Positions 1-5,199 of a stretch of 5,214 nt of DNA are shown in pieces. Source of the stretch: Pseudomonadota bacterium (GTDB lineage Bacteria; Pseudomonadota; Alphaproteobacteria; Sphingomonadales; Sphingomonadaceae); the NCBI GenBank assembly GCA_947474905.1, contig CANJKQ010000108.1:1-5214 (forward strand), in the 5' to 3' direction. Position 1 is the first letter of the stretch, and each line of letters begins with the position of its first letter. The notes beneath the pieces were generated by a model. The model saw only the letters and a list, made by a program, of their open reading frames with translations. It had not been told where the DNA came from and made no database searches. Position numbers and translations under genes: made by a program.

Positions 1-375
1 AGCGAAGGACCACAGCATGGGATGGCGCGTAATGGTGAACACGCCGCGCGGCGCCGGCGCGGCCGCAGGCGCGGGGCCGGGCAGCGCGGGATTGCCGATC
101 AGCGATCCCATCAGCAACAGGCTCGCCAGCAGCATGACGATGGTAACGGTCGTCCAGATGCCGTCGCCAACCTCCCAATAAGGCGCCGTCGCGGGGGCGG
201 CCTTATAGGCATGCGCCATCCAGCCGAGCGTGCCGAACGCGACGAGCGAATACACGCCCATGAACCCGCCCGCACCCAGCGCCTTGACCAGCGGCGCGCG
301 CAGCGGGTGCGACAGCAGGAAATGCGTCGCCACGAACGACGCCGACGCGAGTGCCAACAGAGTCAGGCCATCCAT
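1..375 (-). CDS. NnrU-family integral membrane protein (partial, 3' end beyond the window)
   Basis: The first 125 codons are visible; the C-terminus lies off the left edge. The translation shows three hydrophobic segments, at about residues 4-21, 36-54 and 73-93. It carries the NnrU hallmarks: an N-terminal THFLLSHP motif (H18, H23), a segment GSLIGNPALP (90-99), then a Pro/Ala-rich loop (96-109) and GVFTITRHPMLW (111-122). NnrU proteins were first linked to nitric-oxide and nitrite metabolism in denitrifiers, and the fold is shared with the plant zeta-carotene isomerase Z-ISO, which binds heme through histidines. H18 and H118 are therefore candidate heme ligands by analogy only. The ATG at 375 is chosen because GGGAGG lies 8 bases upstream; a GTG directly before it (376-378) is an alternative. 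It follows the peptide transporter by 16 bases, so cotranscription is likely. No denitrification gene is visible here, so the biological role is unassigned. Confidence 0.85.
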   Translation of the reverse strand, partial: MDGLTLLALASASFVATHFLLSHPLRAPLVKALGAGGFMGVYSLVAFGTLGWMAHAYKAAPATAPYWEVGDGIWTTVTIVMLLASLLLMGSLIGNPALPGPAPAAAPAPRGVFTITRHPMLWSFA

Positions 376-383
376 CACCAACG

Positions 384-389
384 CCTCCC
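384..389 (-). promoter_or_regulatory. Shine-Dalgarno sequence of the NnrU-family gene
   Basis: On the minus strand this reads GGGAGG, 8 bases before the ATG at 375. It lies in the 16-base gap after the transporter stop codon (392-394), so the NnrU gene has its own strong ribosome binding site despite sitting immediately downstream of the transporter. Confidence 0.7.
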
Positions 390-391
390 GC

Positions 392-2203
392 TCATTTGAC
401 CCCGTGCATCCAGTACTTGAGCGGCCAGGACAGGACGAGCAGCACCACACCCGCGATAATCGCGATCCAGGCGATGGTGGTGAAGGTCGCGGTGTAGGTG
501 TCGAGGCTTACTTTCAGATTGGCGACTTGGCCGCCCACCGTATCGACGCTGGCAAATTGCGCGACCACGCCCGCAAAATATTGCGCGACCGAGATCGACA
601 GGAACCACATACCCATCATCATGCCGACGATCCGCGCGATCGACAGCTTGGTGATCATCGACAGGCCAACGGGCGAGATGCACAGCTCGGCAATCGAATG
701 GATGACGTAAAGGCCGACCAGCCACCAGATCGCGACCTTGTAATCCGCACCCGCAAAGCTGGTTGCGCCCCACACCAGGAACAGGAAGCCTGCGCCCACT
801 CCCATCAGCGCGACGGCGAATTTGACCGGGATTGACGGCTCAAGATTGCGCTTGGCCAGCGCACCCCACAGCGCGCTCATCAGCGGCGCGAGGATGACGA
901 TGGCGATCGGGTTGAAATTCTGCGTCTGCGGGGCGGACAGCACCCAGTCGCCGATAAAGTGGCGATCGGTATTGCGGTCGGCGAACAAGGTCAGGCTCGA
1001 TCCTGCCTGTTCGAACAGCGTCCAGAAAAAGACGTTGAACACAATCAGCGCCATCGCCGCCAGCATCATCTGAAACTCGGTGCGCGTGCCAGCGAAGAAG
1101 GACCAGAGGAGAATGCCGGGCACGCCGACCAGAAACGTGCCGAACAACAGCTTGCCCATCAGCGACAGCGACTGGAGATAGCCGACAAAGCCCGATCCCG
1201 CCGCCGGTGGCGTCGCGCTCATCAGGTTGACGAAGAGCAGATAGAAAAGCGGCACCGCGATAATCGCGCCGCCATAGATCAACAGCGATTTGTCGCTGCC
1301 GCCGCTGGCGGGGGGATTGCCGACATGATCGAGCCGCCCGCCATGGTAACTGATCATGAAAAACGCGATCGTCATCGCGACGCCCGCCAGCCCCAGCCCG
1401 TACGGCCAGCCGATCGTATCGGCGAACGCCGCGCACAATGTCTGGCCGAGGATCGAGCCGATATTGATGCCCATGTAGAAGATGGTGAAGCCCGCGTCGC
1501 GGCGGCGGTCGCCTTGCGCGTAGAGTTCGCCAACCATGGTCGAGATGTTGGGCTTGAAAAAGCCGTTGCCAACCGAAATCAGCGACAGCGCGATCAGCAT
1601 GATCGCGAGATAGAGCGGGCTGTGATCGGCCCCGTCGCTGAAGTGGCCCGGCGCGGCGGTCCGCACGACCTTGCCCTGCGCGTCGACGAGCGACAGGCTC
1701 TTGTCGTCATTGCCCTTGATCAGCAGCTTTCGGCCGCCATCGGTGATGTAGCGCGCCTCGGCGGGGTCGCTGGTCGGGCGGTCGCGGAAATGATCGATGG
1801 TGACTTCATAGCGCTTGCCGTCGATGATCTGATAGGGCTTGGCGGGCTGGCCGCCGAACGCCAGCGTGAAATAGCCAACCGCCATCAGGATCGCGCCAAA
1901 GCGCACCGCGCGCTTGGAGCCGAGATACTGATCGGCGATGAGACCGCCGACGAGCGGGGTCAGATAGACAAGCGCGGTATAACCACCGTAAAGCCCGGTT
2001 GAGGCACGGTCGCCCAGCACGAAATGCTTGGTGAGATAAAGCGTCAGCAGCGCGCGCATGCCGTAATAGCCGAAACGCTCCCACATCTCGGTGCCGAACA
2101 GCCAGAAGAGCGGCGCCGGGTGGCCGAACCACATTTTGCCCGCGGCGGGGTTGACGTGGCTGATGTCCGGTTCCTGCGCGGAATCGGCGGTGGCGGTGTC
2201 CAT
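392..2203 (-). CDS. POT/PTR2 family proton-coupled oligopeptide transporter
   Basis: Inner-membrane major facilitator protein that imports di- and tripeptides with protons. Residue numbers count from the upstream ATG at 2227. The POT signatures are all present: ExxERF at 47-52 followed by GYYG, GG-AD-LG between helices 2 and 3 (94-103), GFFKPN at 222-227 with the helix-4 lysine K225, FYMGINIG at 250-257, FWTLFEQAGSS in helix 7 (E406), and AELCISPVG in helix 10 (E514). I count 14 helices, which includes the extra pair between the two six-helix bundles (about 315-335 and 357-377) typical of bacterial POTs. Unusual is a hydrophilic stretch of about 78 residues (126-203) between helices 3 and 4, predicted periplasmic; it makes the protein about 100 residues longer than E. 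coli DtpA. The start at 2203 (603 residues) is preferred because AGGGAG lies 9 bases upstream; the ATG at 2227 (611 residues) has only a weak site. Substrate range cannot be read from the sequence. Confidence 0.95.
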   Translation of the reverse strand: MDTATADSAQEPDISHVNPAAGKMWFGHPAPLFWLFGTEMWERFGYYGMRALLTLYLTKHFVLGDRASTGLYGGYTALVYLTPLVGGLIADQYLGSKRAVRFGAILMAVGYFTLAFGGQPAKPYQIIDGKRYEVTIDHFRDRPTSDPAEARYITDGGRKLLIKGNDDKSLSLVDAQGKVVRTAAPGHFSDGADHSPLYLAIMLIALSLISVGNGFFKPNISTMVGELYAQGDRRRDAGFTIFYMGINIGSILGQTLCAAFADTIGWPYGLGLAGVAMTIAFFMISYHGGRLDHVGNPPASGGSDKSLLIYGGAIIAVPLFYLLFVNLMSATPPAAGSGFVGYLQSLSLMGKLLFGTFLVGVPGILLWSFFAGTRTEFQMMLAAMALIVFNVFFWTLFEQAGSSLTLFADRNTDRHFIGDWVLSAPQTQNFNPIAIVILAPLMSALWGALAKRNLEPSIPVKFAVALMGVGAGFLFLVWGATSFAGADYKVAIWWLVGLYVIHSIAELCISPVGLSMITKLSIARIVGMMMGMWFLSISVAQYFAGVVAQFASVDTVGGQVANLKVSLDTYTATFTTIAWIAIIAGVVLLVLSWPLKYWMHGVK

Positions 2204-2212
2204 TCGGTCAGG

Positions 2213-2218
2213 CTCCCT
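2213..2218 (-). promoter_or_regulatory. Shine-Dalgarno sequence deciding the transporter start
   Basis: On the minus strand this reads AGGGAG, 9 bases before the ATG at 2203-2201. It lies inside the extra codons that would be translated if the ATG at 2227 were used. This favours the shorter start, since nothing comparable precedes 2227. Confidence 0.55.
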
Positions 2219-2261
2219 GGTCGTCATGCCGCTCTTGATGATGGCGGCGTTACGGGCGCGG

Positions 2262-2289
2262 ACATTACCGGCTCACGCTTCGCTGTAAA
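2262..2289 (-). promoter_or_regulatory. Candidate promoter for the transporter-nnrU pair
   Basis: On the minus strand TTTACA (revcomp of 2284-2289) matches the -35 consensus at five of six bases. A 16-base spacer separates it from TAATGT (revcomp of 2262-2267), a weak -10. Transcription would start near 2255, giving a leader of about 50 bases to the ATG at 2203. The -10 match is poor and alphaproteobacterial promoters are variable, so this is tentative. No equally good promoter is apparent on the plus strand for the nitroreductase in the same 132-base divergent region. Confidence 0.3.
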
Positions 2290-2335
2290 CAGGCGATGCT
2301 TGGCGCCGGGCGACGGCGACGCTAAGGCGCGGGCC

Positions 2336-2914
2336 ATGCATAATGACCGTTCGACGCCGCTTACCCTGCTGGCGACTCGTCGCTCCGCCAATCCGCGCGA
2401 CATGGGGGCGCCAGGGCCAAGCGCGGCGGAGATGGAGGCGATGATCACCATCGCCGCGCGCACGCCCGATCATGGCAAGCTCGCGCCCTGGCGTTTCGTG
2501 GTGGTGCCGAGCGACGCGCGCGATCGATTGGCGGCGATGCTGCTGAGCGCGTTCCGCACCGAACGCCCACAGGCGACGCGCGTCGAGCTCGACGCGGTCG
2601 AGCAATTTGCGCATCAGGCGCCCGCGCTGGTGGTGGTGCTGTCATCGCCCAAGCGCGACAGCCATATCCCCTTGTGGGAGCAGGAATTATCGGCGGGTGC
2701 CGTGGCGATGAACCTGCTCCACGCCGCGCACGCCATGGGCTTTGTCGGAAAATGGCTGACCACCTGGGCAGCCTATTCGGATGCGGTGCGCGATGCCTTT
2801 GGCGCGGCAGGCGAACGGATCGTCGGGTTCATCTTCATCGGATCGCCGATAAAAGAAACGGAAGAACGTGTTCGCCCTGATTTAAGCAAGATTATGTCGT
2901 ATTGGGGGCAGTGA
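2336..2914 (+). CDS. YdjA-type nitroreductase family flavoprotein
   Basis: A 192-residue cytoplasmic protein of the FMN-dependent nitroreductase fold, closest to the compact E. coli YdjA type. Visible family features are RRS at 15-17 (phosphate side of FMN), APDHGKLAPWRF-like spacing with PDH at 44-46 and PW at 51-52, the W-E-Q-E motif at 114-117 with SAGAVAMN after it, G138-K139-W140, and the C-terminal strand IVGFIFIGSP at 162-171. Such enzymes usually act as homodimers and reduce nitro or quinone-like compounds with NAD(P)H; the physiological substrate is unknown even for YdjA. The open frame extends upstream to 2024, over the opposing transporter gene, but the ATG at 2336 is chosen because TAAGG ends 8 bases before it and the RRS motif then falls at the usual distance from the N-terminus. 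It is divergent from the transporter and precedes the GntR gene by 40 bases. Confidence 0.93.
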   Translation: MHNDRSTPLTLLATRRSANPRDMGAPGPSAAEMEAMITIAARTPDHGKLAPWRFVVVPSDARDRLAAMLLSAFRTERPQATRVELDAVEQFAHQAPALVVVLSSPKRDSHIPLWEQELSAGAVAMNLLHAAHAMGFVGKWLTTWAAYSDAVRDAFGAAGERIVGFIFIGSPIKETEERVRPDLSKIMSYWGQ

Positions 2915-2938
2915 CGGGACTGGACCTTTCGCCAATTT

Positions 2939-2962
2939 GCTGTATTAAGGCCCCATGACAGC
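2939..2962. promoter_or_regulatory. Imperfect dyad over the GntR gene start, possible autoregulatory operator
   Basis: GCTGT (2939-2943) and ACAGC (2958-2962) form inverted half-sites 14 bases apart, with GGCC at the exact centre; 8 of 12 symmetric pairs match. The dyad straddles the start codon of the GntR regulator. YtrA-type GntR repressors commonly bind a dyad at their own promoter, so this position suits autoregulation. The match is modest and could be chance. Confidence 0.25.
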
Positions 2963-3311
2963 GATGAACAGCGACGAGAGCCCGGTCTATATCCGCCTGC
3001 GCCAGCATATCGCCGCTGCGGTGCTGCGCGGTGATTTTCGCGCGGGCGATCAGCTGCCGTCGGTGCGCGCGCTCGCCGCTGAGCATGGCGCCAATCCCTT
3101 GACCGTTGCCAAGGCCTATCAGCGGTTTCAGGATGAGGGCTATGTCGAGGTGCGGCGTGGCGTTGGCATGTTCGTGCTGCCCGGTGCGGCCGAGCGGCTG
3201 CGCAGCGCCGAACGCCACCATTTCCTCGACACCGCTTGGCCCCGCATCCGCGAACAGATCGACCTGCTCGGCCTTGACGCTGCCGAACTGCTGGAACGCG
3301 CCGAGGCCTGA
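2955..3311 (+). CDS. GntR family transcriptional regulator, YtrA subfamily
   Basis: A 118-residue DNA-binding protein. Residues 10-75 form the GntR winged helix: PVYIRLRQHIAAAVLRGDF, then GDQLPSVRALAAE, the recognition helix region NPLTVAKAYQRFQDEG (47-62) and the wing EVRRGVGMFV (65-74). Only about 40 residues follow, predicted as two helices with no ligand-binding FCD, UTRA or aminotransferase-like domain; this short tail defines the YtrA subfamily, where it serves for dimerisation. YtrA regulators usually sit with ABC transporter genes, but none is visible here: the left neighbour is the nitroreductase 40 bases upstream and the right neighbour is convergent msrB. The ATG at 2955 has TAAGG only 4 bases before it; the in-frame ATG at 2964 is an alternative with 13 bases of spacing. 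Whether it is cotranscribed with the nitroreductase is uncertain, and its target genes are unknown. Confidence 0.92.
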   Translation: MTAMNSDESPVYIRLRQHIAAAVLRGDFRAGDQLPSVRALAAEHGANPLTVAKAYQRFQDEGYVEVRRGVGMFVLPGAAERLRSAERHHFLDTAWPRIREQIDLLGLDAAELLERAEA

Positions 3312-3347
3312 CGCCCCGGCATGCGTCCTGTGGCGCCGCTGCCGCTA

Positions 3348-3740
3348 CTAGCGCGCCTTGAAATCCAGGCTGACCGAATTGATGCAGTAACGCTGCCCGG
3401 TGGGCGGCGGGCCATCGGGGAACACATGGCCCAGATGGCCGTCGCAGCGGGCGCAGCGAACTTCGGTACGCGTCATGCCGTGGCTTTGATCGGCATGTTC
3501 GGTCACGGCTTCGGGGGTTACCGGCTGCGTGAAGCTAGGCCAGCCCGATCCTGAATCATATTTGTCGGCGCTGTCGAACAATTCGCCCGCGCAGCCGGCG
3601 CAGCGATAAATGCCATCGGCCTTGTTATTGTCATATCGGCCGGAAAAGGCGCGCTCGGTGCCCGCTTCGCGCAGGACATGATATTGCTCGGGGCTGAGCC
3701 GCTTGCGCCACTCGGCTTCGGACAGAATAAATGGTTCCAT
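3348..3740 (-). CDS. msrB: Peptide-methionine (R)-S-oxide reductase MsrB
   Basis: A 130-residue cytoplasmic enzyme, with no signal peptide, that reduces the R epimer of methionine sulfoxide in proteins. It is a full-length stand-alone MsrB, not fused to MsrA. The structural zinc ligands are C47/C50 (CAGC) and C96/C99 (CARC). Other active-site landmarks are SGWPSF at 65-70, [11 protein letters not shown] at 101-111 with H102 and H105, and RYCINS at 117-122, where C119 is the catalytic cysteine. At the position of the resolving cysteine (YDSGCGWPSF in E. coli) this protein has serine, S65, and it has no other cysteine beyond the four zinc ligands and C119. Recycling must therefore act directly on the C119 sulfenic acid by thioredoxin or another thiol, as known for other MsrBs lacking this residue. 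The ATG at 3740 is the only sensible start: the frame upstream closes at a stop within about 35 bases. The ribosome site is weak (AAGGGA, about 13 bases away). Confidence 0.97.
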   Translation of the reverse strand: MEPFILSEAEWRKRLSPEQYHVLREAGTERAFSGRYDNNKADGIYRCAGCAGELFDSADKYDSGSGWPSFTQPVTPEAVTEHADQSHGMTRTEVRCARCDGHLGHVFPDGPPPTGQRYCINSVSLDFKAR

Positions 3741-3773
3741 GGCCGATGGCTTTTCCCTTGATCGCGGCCCACG

Positions 3774-3792
3774 TCAATCATTCAATGCTTGA
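3774..3792. promoter_or_regulatory. 19-bp palindrome upstream of msrB, candidate operator
   Basis: The sequence TCAATCATTCAATGCTTGA is a nearly perfect dyad: 8 of 9 base pairs are symmetric around a central C. It is AT-rich within GC-rich surroundings. It lies 33 bases before the msrB ATG and about 120 before the wecB start, in the divergent intergenic region. Its size and two 9-bp half-sites fit a dimeric repressor or activator site. The cognate protein cannot be named from the sequence, and I found no second copy elsewhere in the window. Confidence 0.45.
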
Positions 3793-3845
3793 TCTGTCGT
3801 AACCCGCTGCCCGCAGCACGGCGTTGAGGAGCGGCGATGCCACGC

Positions 3846-3879
3846 GGTTAAGCGCGATTTAACAGCGATGCGCTAAGCC
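3846..3879 (+). other. Possible hairpin in the leader of the epimerase gene
   Basis: GGTTAAGCGC (3846-3855) can pair with GCGCTAAGCC (3870-3879) over ten positions, with one A-A mismatch and one G-U pair, enclosing a 14-base loop. It ends 32 bases before the TTG start. Within it TTAAGCGCGAT and TTAACAGCGAT form an imperfect direct repeat. It could be an RNA structure in the leader or an overlapping protein site; there is no T tract, so it is not an intrinsic terminator. Confidence 0.25.
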
Positions 3880-3911
3880 ATGGCGGCACAGGCATTGAGC
3901 GGGAAAGCAGA

Positions 3912-5099
3912 TTGAGCAACGCGAACGGCACCCAGGGCGCGACGACGGGTAGGCGCCCGCGCATCATGGTCGTGTTCGGAACGCGGCCCGAGGCGATCAA
4001 GCTGTTCCCGCTCGTCCATGCGCTGCGTGCCGAGCCCGTGCTCGACACCATTGTCTGCGTAACGGGCCAGCACCGCGACATGCTCGACCAGGTGCTTGCC
4101 TTCAGCGATATCCGCCCCGATTATGACCTTGCCGTGATGCAGCCCGGCCAGACGCTCGACGCGCTGACCGCGCGGCTGCTGACCGAGCTTGGCGCCGCGT
4201 TCGACGCCGCAAAGCCCGATCGCGTCGTGGTGCAGGGCGACACCGCCACCGCGATGTGCGCCGCGCTTGCCGCTTATTATCGGCGGCTGCCGGTCAGCCA
4301 TGTCGAGGCGGGCTTGCGCAGCCACGACATTTATCACCCCTGGCCCGAGGAAGTGAATCGCAAGGTCATCGGCGCGATTGCCGACCAGCATTTTGCGCCG
4401 ACCGAAACCGCCGCCGCTGCGCTGCGGGCCGAAGCCGTGCCAGCCGACCGCGTTCATATGGTCGGCAACACGGTGATCGACGCGCTGCATGATGCCACCC
4501 GCCGCCTGGCCGCCGATCCCGCTCGCACCGTGGCGCTCGATGCGCTGGCGGCGCGTTTTGCCGGACGCCGCATCATCCTTGTCACCAGCCATCGGCGCGA
4601 GAATTTCGGCGATGGCCTCGCCAATATCGCGCGCGCGCTGACGGCTATTGCGGCGCGGCCCGATGTCGGCATCATTTTCCCCGTCCACCCCAACCCTGAG
4701 GTGCGCGGGCCGATGGAGGCGGCGCTGGCGGGTCTGGCCAATGTCGCGCTGATCGCGCCGCAGGATTATCCTCATTTCGTCCGGCTCCTGGGCATGTGCG
4801 ACCTGGTGCTGACCGATTCGGGTGGCGTGCAGGAGGAAGCGCCGGGGCTGGGCAAGCCCGTGCTGGTGATGCGCGAAACGACCGAACGGCCCGAAGGCGT
4901 CGCGGCGGGCACCGCCAGGCTGGTGGGCGCCGATGCCGGGCGCATCGTGGCGGAGGTTGACCGGCTGCTCGACGATCCTGGAGCCTATGCGGCGATGGCG
5001 CAGGCGCATAATCCGTTCGGCGACGGCCAGAGCAGCGCGCGCATCGTCGCCATCATCCGCGCCGCGCATACGAATACGCTTGGCGCCAAGGCCGCTTAA
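3912..5099 (+). CDS. wecB: UDP-N-acetylglucosamine 2-epimerase, non-hydrolysing
   Basis: A 395-residue cytoplasmic enzyme that interconverts UDP-GlcNAc and UDP-ManNAc, the first committed step toward ManNAc or ManNAcA units of surface polysaccharides. It has the GT-B-like two-domain fold. Matches to E. coli WecB run the whole length: VFGTRPEAIK at 21-30 (R25, K30), TGQHRDMLDQ at 51-60, QGDT at 108-111 (D110, equivalent to E. coli D95), HVEAGLRS at 130-137 (E132, equivalent to E117), PEEVNR at 145-150, TSHRREN at 225-231 (H227, equivalent to H213), HPNP at 259-262, DSGGVQEEAP at 302-311, RETTERPE at 321-328 and NPFGDG at 367-372. The TTG at 3912 is chosen, with GGGA 7 bases upstream. The first ATG in frame (3966) would cut into the first beta strand just before VFGTRPE. 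The TTG start leaves an extra N-terminal tail of about 15 residues, rich in Gly, Thr and Asn. Length and motifs indicate an active enzyme. The symbol is by family; mnaA is an equal alternative. Confidence 0.95.
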   Translation: MSNANGTQGATTGRRPRIMVVFGTRPEAIKLFPLVHALRAEPVLDTIVCVTGQHRDMLDQVLAFSDIRPDYDLAVMQPGQTLDALTARLLTELGAAFDAAKPDRVVVQGDTATAMCAALAAYYRRLPVSHVEAGLRSHDIYHPWPEEVNRKVIGAIADQHFAPTETAAAALRAEAVPADRVHMVGNTVIDALHDATRRLAADPARTVALDALAARFAGRRIILVTSHRRENFGDGLANIARALTAIAARPDVGIIFPVHPNPEVRGPMEAALAGLANVALIAPQDYPHFVRLLGMCDLVLTDSGGVQEEAPGLGKPVLVMRETTERPEGVAAGTARLVGADAGRIVAEVDRLLDDPGAYAAMAQAHNPFGDGQSSARIVAIIRAAHTNTLGAKAA

Positions 5100-5110
5100 A
5101 GCCGCTTAAA
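5091..5110 (+). repeat. Perfect 10-bp tandem duplication over the wecB stop codon
   Basis: GCCGCTTAAA occurs twice head to tail, at 5091-5100 and 5101-5110. The first copy encodes the last two alanines and the TAA stop; the second lies entirely in the untranslated spacer. It looks like a slippage duplication that left the protein unchanged. A short AAGGC upstream and GCCTT downstream flank the pair. Confidence 0.85.
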
Positions 5111-5120
5111 GCCTTGCCTC

Positions 5121-5186
5121 TGCTGGCGTCGCCGATACCGTGGCGGCGATAAGAACGGCGCGTGACCGATCGGCGCGACGCCAGCA
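5121..5186 (+). repeat. Long inverted repeat / stem-loop between wecB and the next gene
   Basis: TGCTGGCGTCG (5121-5131) is perfectly complementary to CGACGCCAGCA (5176-5186). After a 2-base bulge (5174-5175) the pairing continues with CCGAT (5132-5136) against ATCGG (5169-5173), giving 16 base pairs around a 32-base loop. The downstream arm ends two bases before the ribosome binding site of the next gene. There is no T-run after it, so an intrinsic terminator is unlikely. A leader RNA structure, an attenuation or mRNA-stability element, or a dispersed extragenic palindrome are the options. Confidence 0.6.
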
Positions 5187-5187
5187 T

Positions 5188-5195
5188 AAGGGGAG
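5188..5195 (+). promoter_or_regulatory. Shine-Dalgarno sequence of the gene at the right edge
   Basis: AAGGGGAG lies 4 bases before the ATG at 5200 (6 bases if the core is taken as AAGGGG). It is the strongest ribosome binding site in the window and is the main reason for calling a gene start from only five visible codons. Confidence 0.6.
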
Positions 5196-5199
5196 CCCG

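Noticed and set aside
22..835. Two overlapping plus-strand open frames at the left end
   Set aside because: Their products are Arg/Asp/His-rich and lie opposite the NnrU-family gene and the end of the transporter, both of which show clear family motifs.
959..2002. A 347-codon open frame on the plus strand opposite the peptide transporter
   Set aside because: The translation is an Arg/Ala/Asp/His-rich low-complexity sequence typical of antisense frames in GC-rich DNA. The opposite strand encodes a full-length, motif-complete transporter.
2024..2335. Upstream extension of the nitroreductase reading frame
   Set aside because: The frame is open but overlaps the opposing transporter, encodes no family sequence and would push the RRS motif far from the N-terminus. 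The ATG at 2336 has a good ribosome site.
3312..3357. Bidirectional terminator between the convergent gntR and msrB genes
   Set aside because: Only a 5-bp GGCGC/GCGCC pairing can be drawn, it runs into the msrB coding end, and there is no T tract on either strand.
3873..5069. A 398-codon open frame on the minus strand opposite wecB
   Set aside because: It is the antisense shadow of a well-conserved epimerase. Its translation is rich in Arg, His, Gly and Ala with no recognisable domain.
5121..5186. Intrinsic terminator for wecB
   Set aside because: The stem is strong, but the loop is large and purine-rich AAGGGGAG follows instead of a T tract. It is kept as an inverted repeat only.
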